DNA from: Cladobotryum mycophilum
Taxonomy: Eukaryota; Ascomycota; Sordariomycetes; Hypocreales; Hypocreaceae
Length of the DNA stretch: 64,000 nt
Direction: 5' to 3'
Assembly (NCBI GenBank): GCA_036429605.1
Contig: CM071590.1
Location: 6,262,001-6,326,000, forward strand
Below the pieces are notes generated by a model. That model was not told where the DNA came from and made no database searches. It saw only the letters and a list, made by a program, of their open reading frames with translations. How positions within the stretch are numbered: the stretch's first letter is position 1; the number at the start of each line of letters is the position of its first letter. Shown in pieces: positions 9,894 to 20,785 of the stretch. The translations under genes were made by a program, and so were the position numbers.

Positions 9894-11375
9894 ATGGCCG
9901 ACTCAACTGCCTGGCACATCTTCAAGAATCTCGCCCTGTTATGCCTGAGCCTCATCTTTTTACCGTTTAGCACGGTCATAATCCTCGCCATATTCGTTCG
10001 AAATGAGCTTTTCCCCTTCCAGAGGCACAGCGAGGCACCCGCTCCGGGTGCAAAGACGATCCTGGTCACCGGCGTGTCCATGTCCAAGGGCCTGGCGATT
10101 GCTCGCAGCCTCCACGCACAGGGCCACAGGGTCATTGGGGCAGACGTCTCTTTCCTGTCGGTCGGCCGCGTCTCCAGGGCAGTTGATAAGTTCTACACTC
10201 TTCCGCGGCCGCACGCATCGTCTAGTCGGGGGCCGGACGAGGAGGACCCCTATGTTCTTCGCCTCGTCGATATTGTGCTTCGCGAAAAGGTCAAGCTTTG
10301 GATCTCAGCTTCCGATGTCGAGACCGAGATACAGGATGGAATCGCCAAGGACATTGTTGAATCTCAAACCGAGGCCAGGGCCATCCAATTGGGTGAAAAA
10401 GACGTCAGCATGCTGCATGGCAAGCAAACGTTTATAGAATACGTCCAGTCTCTGGGATTACCGGTCCCAGATACTCGGCTCATCTCCAACAAATCAGATC
10501 TTCTCGGCTTTCTCAGCCAGCGAGGTGGTTGGAGCTTGCAACCGGGAGGAACCCAATACCTCTTGAAGCCCATCGGAGTCGACGACCTAACGCGGTTCAA
10601 TATGCCCATCCTTCCTCTGTTGGATGGGCGGGAAAGCATGGCTCTCATTAATAGCATCCCGTTTACGAGGAAGCCATCGTTCATTGTGCAGGAGCTCATC
10701 CCAGGGGCAGAATTCTGCACACACGCCCTCGTGATTCGAGGTTCCGTGAGAGCGTTTGTGGCCTGTCCTTCGTTAGACCTGCTAATGCACTACACCGCCC
10801 TGGCACCAGAGTCGCCGCTGAGCCAGAAAATGCTGAGATTCACCCAGGAAGTGGCTGCATTTCGCGGAGATGAGTGGACTGGACATGTCAGCTTCGACTT
10901 CCGAGTCAAGATGGAGTCGCATGGCTCCCTAAGTGAAGAGGATGCCGAGATCTACCCCATCGAATGCAACCCTCGAGTTCACACGGCGATTATGCTGTTC
11001 AGCAACACGCCGGAGATTGTCAACGAGTACCTCCTGGCGCTTACACCGGGGGATCTGGCACAACAAAAACCTTTGTATCCCAGACTACCTGACCACTATT
11101 ACTGGATTGGTCAAGACTTTGTGGAGTATGTCATCTATCCAATCTGCAAAACGCTCCTTCTTCGAAAGATGAAGATGTCCAAGCTCATCAAATCAATAAA
11201 TTCATTTGTTCACCGCGTGCAGTATTGGAAAGACGGAACATTCGACATGCGGGATCCATGGCCCTGGTGGTGGCTCTACCATGTGTACTGGCCTTGGCAA
11301 TTTGTGCAATATTTATTTAGGGGTCGTTGGCACAAGTTGAATGTGAGCACAGGGAAAGCGTTTAAAGCTAGGTAG
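9894..11375 (+). CDS. membrane-anchored ATP-grasp ligase, MysC-like (mycosporine-glycine synthase type)
   Basis: An uninterrupted frame. I prefer the ATG at 9894 (context GCAACCATGG, 493 aa) to an in-frame ATG at 9828. The N-terminus has one strong membrane segment (about 8-34, LALLCLSLIFLPFSTVIILA). A Rossmann-like pre-ATP-grasp part begins KTILVTGVSMSKGLAIARSL. ATP-grasp features follow: YLLKPIGVDD, SFIVQELIPGAEFCTHA, and the Mg-binding end YPIECNPRVHTAIMLF. The C-terminus is aromatic (DPWPWWWLYHVYWPWQF), a hallmark of fungal relatives of cyanobacterial MysC. MysC enzymes phosphorylate 4-deoxygadusol and couple an amino acid to it. Membrane anchoring would put this step on an internal membrane. 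The amino acid used cannot be read from sequence. Confidence 0.88.
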   Translation: MADSTAWHIFKNLALLCLSLIFLPFSTVIILAIFVRNELFPFQRHSEAPAPGAKTILVTGVSMSKGLAIARSLHAQGHRVIGADVSFLSVGRVSRAVDKFYTLPRPHASSSRGPDEEDPYVLRLVDIVLREKVKLWISASDVETEIQDGIAKDIVESQTEARAIQLGEKDVSMLHGKQTFIEYVQSLGLPVPDTRLISNKSDLLGFLSQRGGWSLQPGGTQYLLKPIGVDDLTRFNMPILPLLDGRESMALINSIPFTRKPSFIVQELIPGAEFCTHALVIRGSVRAFVACPSLDLLMHYTALAPESPLSQKMLRFTQEVAAFRGDEWTGHVSFDFRVKMESHGSLSEEDAEIYPIECNPRVHTAIMLFSNTPEIVNEYLLALTPGDLAQQKPLYPRLPDHYYWIGQDFVEYVIYPICKTLLLRKMKMSKLIKSINSFVHRVQYWKDGTFDMRDPWPWWWLYHVYWPWQFVQYLFRGRWHKLNVSTGKAFKAR

Positions 11376-11553
11376 CTAGGCCTTGAGAGACAGAGTGAAA
11401 CAGCGGATACAGTTGTTCCCTCTATAGAGTATTGCCAAGTAGGGACTGCAAACCATACGAGCACCATAGCTTGTCTAAAGGAAGAGGGATAAATAAATAC
11501 TAGTTTACCGCATATCATGAGAGCATGATTTATCATCATAATCTCGTTGACGT

Positions 11554-12454
11554 TCAATTACTGACTGCTTGAACAATAGCACCCGCAGGTCCTTGGTCAA
11601 GAGCATCCAGTGCACTCATATCCTCTTCCTCCAGATTGAAACCAAAGACGTCGGCGTTTGCCCTGATCCTTTCAGGATGATCGCTCTTTGGAAGTGGAAC
11701 CCATCGCTTCTGGAGAGCATATCGGATCAAGACCTGGCTTGGTGTGACGCTTTGCTTCTCGGCGATGCCAACGAGGGTCTCATCTGCAGACTTCATGTTG
11801 CGCACCAAGGGGCAGTATGCCTGAACAATGATGTCGTTCTTCTCGCAGTACTCTACAATCTCCCTCTGCTGCATCCACGGGTGCAACTATAGATGCATGA
11901 GTAATCGCCGGATATGCAGTGTCATGTAAGAGAATAGAGCTCACCTCAATCTGGTTCACGTGTGGTGGCCATACTTTGGCAAACTCCTTTAGTTCATTGA
12001 TGTGTTTGATGCCAAAATTGCTGACCCCAATGCTCTTCGCCCTGCCCTCTTCATACAACTTCTCCAGAGCCAGCCACATCTCCTTCCTCTTGGCCGCGCC
12101 CCCATTTGGCGTGTGAACGAGGAATAGATCGACGTAGCCATTCTCGGAGTCGAGCATCTGCACACTGTCCAGACACTTTTGGTAGCTCTTCTCAACGGAG
12201 CCGCCGGCCGTCATAATCTTTGTGGTGATGAAGATTTCCTTGCGCGGGATGTCGGTTTGCTGAATCGCCAATCCAACCTCCTTCTCATTGCGATAAAGCT
12301 GCGCGGTGTCGATGTGGCGGTAGCCGCTCTCGAGCGCCTTTAAACAGGAGTTGACGCAGACGTTTGTTGGAGACCTGTAGACGCCAAAGCCTAGCTGAGG
12401 CATTTTGGATCCCGTCGCGAGCGTGAAGGCATCAGTGATTGCTCTCGTCGCCAT
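11554..12454 (-). CDS. aldo-keto reductase
   Basis: Exons 12454-11945 and 11886-11554 sum to 843 nt (280 aa), phase 0, GTGAGC...ATAG. AKR landmarks are present: MPQLGFGVYRS, GYRHIDTAQLYRNEKEVG (catalytic D and Y), VDLFLVHTP (catalytic His), SIGVSNFG, and the NADPH-binding VPLPKSDHPERIRAN near the C-terminus. The catalytic lysine position is in IFITTKIM. It faces the ATP-grasp gene tail to tail with a gap of only about 180 bp, so it may be a tailoring enzyme of the pathway. Fungal mycosporines often carry amino-alcohol side chains (serinol, glutaminol), and a reductase could contribute; that link is speculative, and general carbonyl detoxification is the alternative. Confidence 0.9.
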
Positions 12455-13151
12455 GTTGACGTTTGTTGATTTGACTTGATGAATGCTATGTGAAGGGGGT
12501 TTTGTCCAGATTCACACTGATTATTTGTCAATGTTTGTAGGTCTTTCTAAAGAATCGGTGGTGTGAGGTTGATGACGTGGAGTCTTGAATGTTCTTTCTC
12601 CCCACATGATGCATCATCAAGTTTGTCATGTTAATGATCCCATGCATATACGTATGCAACGAGATGCTACACCAACACAGCAGCGCTGACCGACATGGTT
12701 TACCTATAAAAAGGAAGAGATAAATAAAGCGTCATTCGAATTATTCAACAAAATAATGGAAAATTACTCCGAATTGGCATATAATTGGTAACCTCGAGCG
12801 TCTAGGTTAAGCTCAACAACGACATTCAAATCAATAATGAGCAGCATTAAATAAATCTGCTGGTATGTTTACTGATTCCTTTCTCTAGTTCCTATACGAC
12901 TGATTACTTTCAGTATGCACTGTATCTCTATAGTCTTCGGACGTGAAGCCAACGGATCAAGACCTCTACCTAGTCATCAGCACTTCAGCCTGCATGCAAT
13001 ATGGTGGGGTAGGACTGACGGCTGTATTTGCCTGCTGACTTGGAGGATGAAACAAGTCTCTCACTCATAAGGAACAAGCGTCCATCATATTATAGGGAAT
13101 ACTATATGCATCCTATTCACATCATCTGGTCGTCTTGTTTGCCTATACGAA
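12455..13151. other. divergent spacer between AKR and HET genes
   Basis: About 700 bp with no gene. It should contain both promoters. A CCTATAAAAAGG element on the + strand near 12703-12714 is too far from the HET ATG to be assigned with confidence. Confidence 0.4.
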
Positions 13152-15536
13152 ATGCCCGTCGCTGGCGAACCATTGGATCCCTCCAACGATCCCACCTCCT
13201 CCACCCGCTGGAGCTTCGCCAACCCATCTGATCCTCCGCTCCCTGAGGACGACCCAGCCCAGAACTTCTGTGCCCGCCATGCCCATACTATTGCCCGTTT
13301 AACAAAGACGTACTTTAGCCCTCATCAGAAGGTCAACGGCTTACCACCATCTCTTCGCGACTGGCACTTTGGAAGCCTCAACGATAACCTGGTGCGTCGA
13401 CAGTGGTGCCGTGCCTGCGCCCTCATTTCCAACGTCATCGACGATGACCTCAAGGATCAAGGTCCATGGCGTGACCAAGCCGAGATCATCGCCTGTTGGG
13501 TCTGGGACGGAGAGCTCGGAGACGGCAAGACGGCTTCCCTGAGATTGCGCATCGCTCCAGAAATGGTTGGCTGGGAAGATTTGTTCGAGCCCTTTGATTT
13601 GGTACCGCTCGATACTAGCGAATCCGCACATGAGAAGAGCATGTTTTCGGGTCGTGCAGTGATGTCGGATCAGTTTGATCTGAGTCTTGTCAAGTCATGG
13701 ATTACGAGCTGCGCCGAGTGGCACGGCCATGACTGTGTGGATACGACACCATGGAAGACCTCAGATTGGGATGTGCCCTTCATACGGCTGATTTCTCTTA
13801 CTGAGAACATGATTGTGGAAAAGCCATCACCGCCACCGTACATCGCATTAAGTTATGTCTGGGGCACAGCTCCTGTTTTCAGGACATTACAAGACAATAT
13901 CAATGAGTCGATGAAACCAGGAGGCTTGCCGTTCAAGAAATTTCCCAAGTCTATCCGCGACGCCATTACACTATCACGAGCCCTCGGGTTCCAATACATC
14001 TGGATCGATTCCCTTTGTATTATCCAGGATTCCGACGCCGACAAGGCGCAGCAGATCCGTCTTATGGATGCCATCTACAGCCGAGCCAGTCTCGCCATCG
14101 TCGCAGCAGCTGGTCCAGATGCCAACGCCGGAATCCCAGGTCTGGTTGCCGGAAGCCGGGAACGAAGGCAACATTCAATCAAAATCTCAGACAACCTAAC
14201 CCTCGTTGCCCTTCAAGCAGATACCCACCGCAAGGCATTGACGACGGCATGGAACACTCGTGGCTGGACATATCAAGAGCGCCTGCTCTCCCGACGCTGT
14301 CTCTTCTCCTTCCCCGACGGGTCTGTCGGCTTTCAGTGCTCAAAGGCCGTCTGGGGCGAAGACTACCGTGCTGAGACGTCACTCCTGAAGCGCTGCGCAC
14401 CCATGATGGACATTTCGCTGAACCGAAGCTGGATGTTCCTCGGCAGCGCCAAGGAGAGGGGACTACACACGGTACGAACGCAGAAAACGCCATACTTGCA
14501 AGAGTACTCCCGTTTAGTAGAGGAGTACACTGGACGAAACATGTCCTACCCCGGTGATCGTCTCCCAGGCATCAGTGGGGTTTTGGATGTCCTGAAGAAG
14601 GAGTTTGGTCTCCGTTTTATTCAAGGCCTTCCTAGTGTGATCATCCACATGACCCTACTTTGGCAACCGCGGAGTAAGGTGAAGCGTATTGCAGAGAATG
14701 AAAAAACCGGTGTCCCCCTGTTTCCAAGTTGGTCATGGGCAGGCTGGATTGGACCTATAGGGTACGAGAATTGGAACGAGTTCAATGGTCTGCCCGAACT
14801 AGAAGAGCGAGGCAGGCGAGTCATCCCTTTTGCCAAGATTGGAGTTGCAGGATCAAAGGCTCTCGAATACTTTTCTCCTACTGAAGAAAATAAGCTTCCA
14901 GATGGCTGGTCAAAGGCCTCTACAGGAGCAGATGGTACTAACTATGTCTTTGGCGGAAACGTCAACACGTATCATTCGGTCCCGTTTATATCTCCTCCAG
15001 CTAAGCTATCCAGTGCATCGTATGCTTTACAACCGTCTAGTCTCACCTTGCGCACTCGCGTCGCCAAGTTCCGCATAACCATTCTAGAGCAAAGCTCCGA
15101 CCTCCACAAGATGGACCACACCATCGAGAAGAAGGGCCGTTTCGGACTGTCCCTACCATCGCCGGCGTCAGGAGACCAACCTTGGCTGGGTTCCATTCTC
15201 TTACCCGTGCAATATCACTCCCCTGCCAGGAAATCTCAAGACCACGAATTCATCATCCTGTCGGAGAGCTACGGATTCAACCGCCAGGAGATGGAGCCGG
15301 TGAGAGCTAGCAGGATGCAGCCATTTGAGGTATACGACGTGATGATGATTCGCAGGATTGTCGGTGAGGAACTGATTAGATATGAGACTCACTTTGCCCT
15401 GCTAGCAGACAGTAGTAAGCCGAGTACTGCTTCAGACTGGTGGCAGGGAAAGACGGTAGTAGAGAGGATTGGAGTTGGCAGAATGATGAAGAGTGCCTGG
15501 AAGGAAAGCGAGTTTGAAGAGTTTATTCTTGTCTAA
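13152..15536 (+). CDS. heterokaryon-incompatibility (HET) domain protein
   Basis: A single 794-aa frame. The HET domain starts near residue 228 with YIALSYVWG, then FPKSIRDAITLSRALG, YIWIDSLCIIQD, MDAIYSRASLAIVAAAG, and ends near residue 370 with NTRGWTYQERLLSRR. HET proteins act in non-self recognition and can trigger cell death on fusion of incompatible hyphae; most family members have no assigned partner. The N-terminal 200 residues and the C-terminal 420 residues carry no second domain I recognise (no NACHT, WD40 or ankyrin repeats). Expanded, fast-evolving HET families are typical of accessory regions, which suits this position beside a biosynthetic cluster. It has no obvious role in that pathway. 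Confidence 0.92.
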   Translation: MPVAGEPLDPSNDPTSSTRWSFANPSDPPLPEDDPAQNFCARHAHTIARLTKTYFSPHQKVNGLPPSLRDWHFGSLNDNLVRRQWCRACALISNVIDDDLKDQGPWRDQAEIIACWVWDGELGDGKTASLRLRIAPEMVGWEDLFEPFDLVPLDTSESAHEKSMFSGRAVMSDQFDLSLVKSWITSCAEWHGHDCVDTTPWKTSDWDVPFIRLISLTENMIVEKPSPPPYIALSYVWGTAPVFRTLQDNINESMKPGGLPFKKFPKSIRDAITLSRALGFQYIWIDSLCIIQDSDADKAQQIRLMDAIYSRASLAIVAAAGPDANAGIPGLVAGSRERRQHSIKISDNLTLVALQADTHRKALTTAWNTRGWTYQERLLSRRCLFSFPDGSVGFQCSKAVWGEDYRAETSLLKRCAPMMDISLNRSWMFLGSAKERGLHTVRTQKTPYLQEYSRLVEEYTGRNMSYPGDRLPGISGVLDVLKKEFGLRFIQGLPSVIIHMTLLWQPRSKVKRIAENEKTGVPLFPSWSWAGWIGPIGYENWNEFNGLPELEERGRRVIPFAKIGVAGSKALEYFSPTEENKLPDGWSKASTGADGTNYVFGGNVNTYHSVPFISPPAKLSSASYALQPSSLTLRTRVAKFRITILEQSSDLHKMDHTIEKKGRFGLSLPSPASGDQPWLGSILLPVQYHSPARKSQDHEFIILSESYGFNRQEMEPVRASRMQPFEVYDVMMIRRIVGEELIRYETHFALLADSSKPSTASDWWQGKTVVERIGVGRMMKSAWKESEFEEFILV

Positions 15537-16447
15537 CTGGTAAGGTGTATTCATGCAGAGTGGAAATGGTAACTGTAGCAGTTGGTCTTTGGAATAAATC
15601 ACCTGCAGCAGTAATAGCCAGCCAAAACATGACGATGCATCAAGCTATGAATAATCTATAACACTTTCAGAACGATTATATTGCATACCAAGGTAGACCC
15701 TCCCCGTCCTCAGTCTAAAGGAACAAAATACACCTTCAATCAATGACTCAATCAATCACTTAATTCACTTACATAAATCATGGCGCTGTTGAATGTCATT
15801 GGTGGCGCTACTCTAAGGAGCGGCCCGTAAATGAGGCTGTACACATTGGGATCGTGATGCATCCATTCCAGTCCTTGACGGTTCTAGCGCCGCCACAGAA
15901 TGAAGTAAATGAAGGGGGAAAACGCCATCAAACATTGATGAAAAACTGAACAGTTGAATTGAGCTGTCAACAGTATTTGTACTATATTAAGCTTTGGCCA
16001 CTCAATGGAACATGGAGAACATCATATAGTAGACGATAAACAGCCATCACAGCATATTCCGCATGGCCCTTTTATTCACACTTCATATTTGATCCTCGAT
16101 CCTCATAACCACATCATGCAGCTAGCAGAGTCTCGTCATCTTGCAAAGCCTCGTTGCTTGACGCATAGCAACAACGGTCAGTGAGTCAACGCCGGGGCAG
16201 GGTAACAATGCTTGCGTCGGGTGCCGGGCTATGGAGCCCCCATGAATCCAAGGCGTTTTCCTAATCGGGAGATAATGAGTACAGGTACTACGTAGCCTAT
16301 GAAGCCCCTCTCGAATAGGTGCAGTAGACATTGAGAAATATAATAGATATATAAAGTAGAAGTCGATTCTTGTTAATGAGTTGTCATCATCACCATCATC
16401 ATCAATTCATTCACAATACAGTACGCTTCCAAGACAAACAAGCAATC
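15537..16447. other. intergenic, with TATA box for the next gene
   Basis: About 900 bp without a gene. A TATATAAA element at 16348-16355 stands about 95 bp before the ATG of the downstream hydrolase. The 5' leader contains (CAT)-rich sequence. Confidence 0.5.
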
Positions 16448-18098
16448 ATGGACTGGTTCAACTCCCCCGATTTCCGTCGCCGCGCTGAGGAGGTGATGAA
16501 GATGCATCATCTCCCAGGTTTCAGCATCGCCATCCTCCAAGACGGCCAGGTCGCCTCTCTCGCTTTTGGACAGGCTATCCTCGACCCCCCAACGCCGTGC
16601 ACCACAAATACGCTCTTTGACATTGCCTCATGCTCCAAGTCACTGACGGGTGTATCTGTCGGCTTGCTGGTGGAAGACGAGAAGCACCCCGAAGTCCAAT
16701 GGGATGCTCCCGTATCCAAGCTTCTCCCTGAAGATTTTGTGATGCCAGACGAGGAACACACTCGGACCGTCACCGTTGATGACATTATTAGCCACAGAAG
16801 CGGCATGCCTCGGTAATGATCTCCTCATCCACACTCGCGACCGCCTCTACTTACAAATATTGCACAGTCATGATCTCTCTTACATGGGCCCCAACGCAGA
16901 GCATCCAGACAATGCAAAGTCCGTCACTAGAAGCCTGCGATACCTGCCCTTGTCTGCAACCCTTCGCACAAAATGGCAGTACAACAACATGATGTTCACG
17001 GTGGGTGCGCATCTGGTCGAGGAGAAGACACAGCAGAGCTTTTCAAACTTTCTAGAGGAGCGCATATTCGGTCCTCTGGGCATGGAGTCAACAAGCTTAG
17101 AGCCTTCCAATGCCAGGGCCAAGGGCTTCGGAGACCGCATCGCCATGGGGTACGTTTGGGACAAGAAGAACAAGAAGTATCACGAAAGCCCATCTCCAGA
17201 ATGTCAAGAGGGTGAGGGTGCAGGATCCATCATCACGAGCGCAAACGACTTCATCAAGTGGGTAAAGGGACTAGTTCACCGCGAGGGCCCGATTAGTGAA
17301 AAGGTATATCAACAACTGGTGCGGCAGCGGTCCATCGTAAACCCCTCCTCGAAAAACCTAAGGCCATACACATCACCCGCATTCTATGGCGCAGGCCTGG
17401 AGACGTTCTATTACCGCGGACATGCCTCCGTGACACACAGTGGCGGCATCGATGGCTTTGGCAGCAAGTTTACCTTTCTTCCGGACAGCAAGTTTGGTGT
17501 AGTAGTATGCGGCAACTCGGACGGGACCAGTCAAGTCTCAGGCATCTTAACGCGAGAGTTGATTGACGAGTTTCTCAAGATCCCCAAGGATGAGCGTAGC
17601 TACAAGTTACCCAAGCCTGTCAAGTCAAAGAAGTCACAGGAAAAGCCACTGGCGTCAAAGGCGTCACAAGACGAGCCCGAGAACTCCACGGAGGAGGAGG
17701 AAGAAGAAGACGACTTGCACGGTTCAAGCGATGTCAGCGACGATGAATCAGACGACGAAGACAAGGATGAGAAATACGAAGTAACTCCGCTGCCACAAGA
17801 CACTCCGCTAGAGGTGTATGCAGGCAAGTTCCGGCATCCCGGATACAACAACATGACGGTGCAGATCAAGGACGATAAGCTATTCATCGATGCAACGGAT
17901 CGCTCATTTCCGTGCACACTCGAGCTGGAGCACATGTCTGGAGGTACAGAGTTCAAGGCGACGCTGAGGGCTCTGGCCATTGAGGACGAAGTAGCCAAGG
18001 GCGGGTTCGTGCTGGAGGGCGGAGTTGCAACCAAGCTGGGGCTGGCTCTGGAGCCAGAGCTGAAGGACTTGATTTGGTTTGACCGGGTGAAGGAGTAA
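16448..18098 (+). CDS. beta-lactamase-like serine hydrolase (class C / LACTB type)
   Basis: Exons 16448-16812 and 16868-18098 total 1596 nt (531 aa); donor GTAATG, acceptor ACAG, phase 2, rejoining HRSGMPR to HDLSYM. The catalytic set of the family is present: SxxK (S61-C-S-K64), YxN (WQYNN), and an HSGG motif in the third conserved position. These enzymes are serine hydrolases of esters or amides; fungal members often are transesterases or peptidase-like and seldom act on antibiotics. An acidic low-complexity insert (about 395-430, E/D/S-rich) separates the hydrolase domain from a C-terminal beta-rich domain (VYAGKFRHPGYNNM, the DUF3471-like lipocalin fold seen in such proteins). No signal peptide is evident, so it is probably intracellular. 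An in-frame ATG 78 nt upstream exists but lies in the leader. Confidence 0.9.
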
Positions 18099-19362
18099 GA
18101 CTGGCAAGATGGTAGAATGAGCTGGCTGCAGTCAGAAGCCATCCATGTGTCTTTCCATGTCTTGTCTATATTTAGTACGGATGGATGGATGGAGCAGAGT
18201 TAGTACAATGTTGTAGTAGAGATCATGGCGGATCATGTATGACGATGTTACTCGGACTAGATAGAGACTCTTCCATTGCTATCGAGATATGAGGTTAGCC
18301 AAGACACTTACTCATCCACTCAGTCACCCACTCGCTCACTCAAGTCATACTCACATCCACCCCGTGTGTAACATTTTGCCCAGATTGTGTTATTCATGGC
18401 TGGCTGGCCGAGACTCGGGCTTGCGGACAAGTTCGCTGTCCGAGGAATCCGCACCTTTTTCCAAACCACGAGGGCCAAAAACGCGAGAAGCAAAAGAAGA
18501 AAGGCGAGGCCCGTTTTGCAGCGGTGAAAAAGAAAAGAAAAACAGCCACTGTACTCTGTAGACGCATACTCGGATCAACTGGAATGGATGCCCGGTCCAT
18601 GGGTTGATTGAAAGTTTGGGGGCTTCAATGGCTGCTGACCTCCAAGCTGTGACCAAGTTTCGGGTCCGGTGGATGGGTCGGACGGATGCATGCGTGCATC
18701 ATGTAATCCATCGCTGTTATGCCAAGATGAGGGTGACCAAGATTTCCATATCATTGGTCTTGGTTCTAGTCGGGTTTCGTCTGTCAGCATCCATCCGAAC
18801 AACCCGGAGGTGCCCTGAAAATAAATGTGTCCACTAAGAGCCCCGGAGCTACAGTGCATCGTTAGCCGCTGGAGATGCCGACGACAGAGCCTAGAGACAC
18901 CAGACCCAACTGGAGAGACACAGGTTGAAACATGGAAGACACACTGAAGGCGCCTAAAATATAGAAGGCCTTGCCCCCCGCCAACCCCCCATCCAGTGCT
19001 CCTCATCCCCCCTCCCCACACCACCAACATTTAATCGCCGCATCCTCCACCCGCCTCAACCAACGAAGTGACCTCGTCTGGATCCAAAATCCTTTTGAAG
19101 AGGAACCCGAAACAACCAAGGCCCAACCAGGGCTATTATTTGTTAATAATCCTTCGTTTTCTCTCTTCTTCTCTTTACTCATCCTACTCCATCCATACCT
19201 ACAAACTTTTTCCCTTTTGGTTTACCTCATCATCTTACTTAACCCTCTTTATTCGTTTGCCTGTGTGTGTGGCCCTGGCCCTCTTTATTTCTTTATCCAT
19301 TATTTTTGCTTAAACACATTACCTACTACTCCTCTTTTTTGCATAACCCTCATATTTTTGCC
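18099..19362. other. intergenic and long pyrimidine-rich leader
   Basis: No gene. The last 230 bases before the Sec14-like ATG are strongly C/T-rich (19130-19362), as is common just upstream of well-expressed filamentous-fungal genes. Confidence 0.5.
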
Positions 19363-20785
19363 ATGACGGCCGATTCCGCCCTCCTCGAAGGCTCCACCGC
19401 AGCCTCGAGAGTCAAATCTACAGCCTCGACAGCCTCCCAGTTGGGCTTCCCTCAAGGGCATCTCGGGCATTTGACCCCGTCGCAGGAACAGACTCTGGAC
19501 GATTTCAAGTCAATATTGGAGGAGCAAGGACTGTGGAAGCAAGGTCCCCCGCCATCCCACGATGACCAGACCCTGCTGCGCTTCTTGCGCGCAAGACGAT
19601 GGGTTCCCACTGATGCCTTGACCCAATTCAAGGACACTGAAGAATGGCGCAAGGCCAATGACATTGATGTCTTGTACCGAACCATTGACCACGAGGCATA
19701 CGAGCAGAGCCGTCGCTTGGTACGCTTCTCTCAGCCCCGCAAGAATATCCAATGAATGCCTCCCTAGCTAACAAGCGCATCACCAGTACCCCCAATGGAC
19801 CGGCCGCCGTGACAGGCGCGGTATCCCCCTCTACGTCTTCGAAATCCGCACCCTCGACTCCAAGGCCATCTCCAACTATGAGCGCATGGGCTCCAACACA
19901 ACCTTTTCCCAGGCCAAGACGGACGGCAAGACCAGCCCCGGCCTGCTCCGTCTATTCGCCCTCTACGAGAACCTCACACGCTTCAACCACCCGTTCTGCA
20001 CGCAGCTGACGGACCGCGAGAACTCGGATGTGCCCGTCACCATGAGCACCAATATCGTTGACATCTCCGGCGTCGGGCTCAAGCAGTTTTGGAACTTGAA
20101 GAACCACATGCAGGCCGCTTCGCAGCTTGCTACGGCGCATTACCCGGAGACGCTCGATCGCATCTTCATCATCGGTGCGCCCGTCTTTTTCAGCACCGTT
20201 TGGGGGTGGATCAAGCGCTGGTTCGACCCCATCACCGTATCCAAGATCTTCGTCCTGTCAGCGCATGAAGTAAAGCCCACGCTCGAGGCCTTCATTGACC
20301 CGCGAAACATCCCCAAGAAGTACGGCGGAGAGCTCGACTACACCTTTGGAGAACTCGGCAACCCGGACCCATCCTGGGAGGGCGTTATAAGGTGGGAGAA
20401 CGGGCACTCCCGCTTCCCCAGCGGACCACTGCTGTGGGAAGACGTCGAGGGCGAGGAGAGGATGGCCTGCGTCCACTTGGGCTCCGATAAGGGCGAGGTT
20501 AAGCGACAGGTCATCTGCACCATCCCCAAGACCTGGAGCCCGCCCGCCGCCGCCGCCGAGGAAGAGGCCGCCTCAACAAGAGAAGTGGAAACGACGGCCA
20601 CAAACACAAGCAACAACACCACGACCACAACCGCCGCCACTACCATTGCCGACGTCCCCGAAGTCCAGGATGACACTACTCAGACGGACGGTGCCGCCGA
20701 GGCGGTAGAACGACTCAAGATTGACGACGAGAAGCACGAGAATATCCCCGCGGTAGCACCAGCACCATCCGCAACCGCCGCATAA
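19363..20785 (+). CDS. Sec14-like CRAL-TRIO phosphatidylinositol transfer protein
   Basis: Exons 19363-19719 and 19787-20785 total 1356 nt (451 aa), phase 0 (GTACGC...CCAG). The CRAL-TRIO N-terminal domain shows DDQTLLRFLRARRWVPTDAL. The lipid-binding domain includes YPQWTGRRDRRGIPLYVFEI, VDISGVGLKQFWNLKNHMQ, TAHYPETLDRIFIIGAP and FFSTVWGWIKRWFDPITVSKI, and closes with the conserved IPKKYGGELDY. Such proteins exchange PI/PC between Golgi and endosomal membranes and stimulate phosphoinositide signalling. The 80-90 C-terminal residues are low complexity, rich in Ala/Glu/Thr, a fungal extension without known role. A T-rich tract follows the stop (20885-20925). Confidence 0.93.

Noticed and set aside
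16370..16447. Upstream in-frame ATG giving a natural six-histidine N-terminus to the hydrolase
   Set aside because: The stretch sits in the leader, close to the TATA box, and the family begins near MDWFNSP; I chose 16448.
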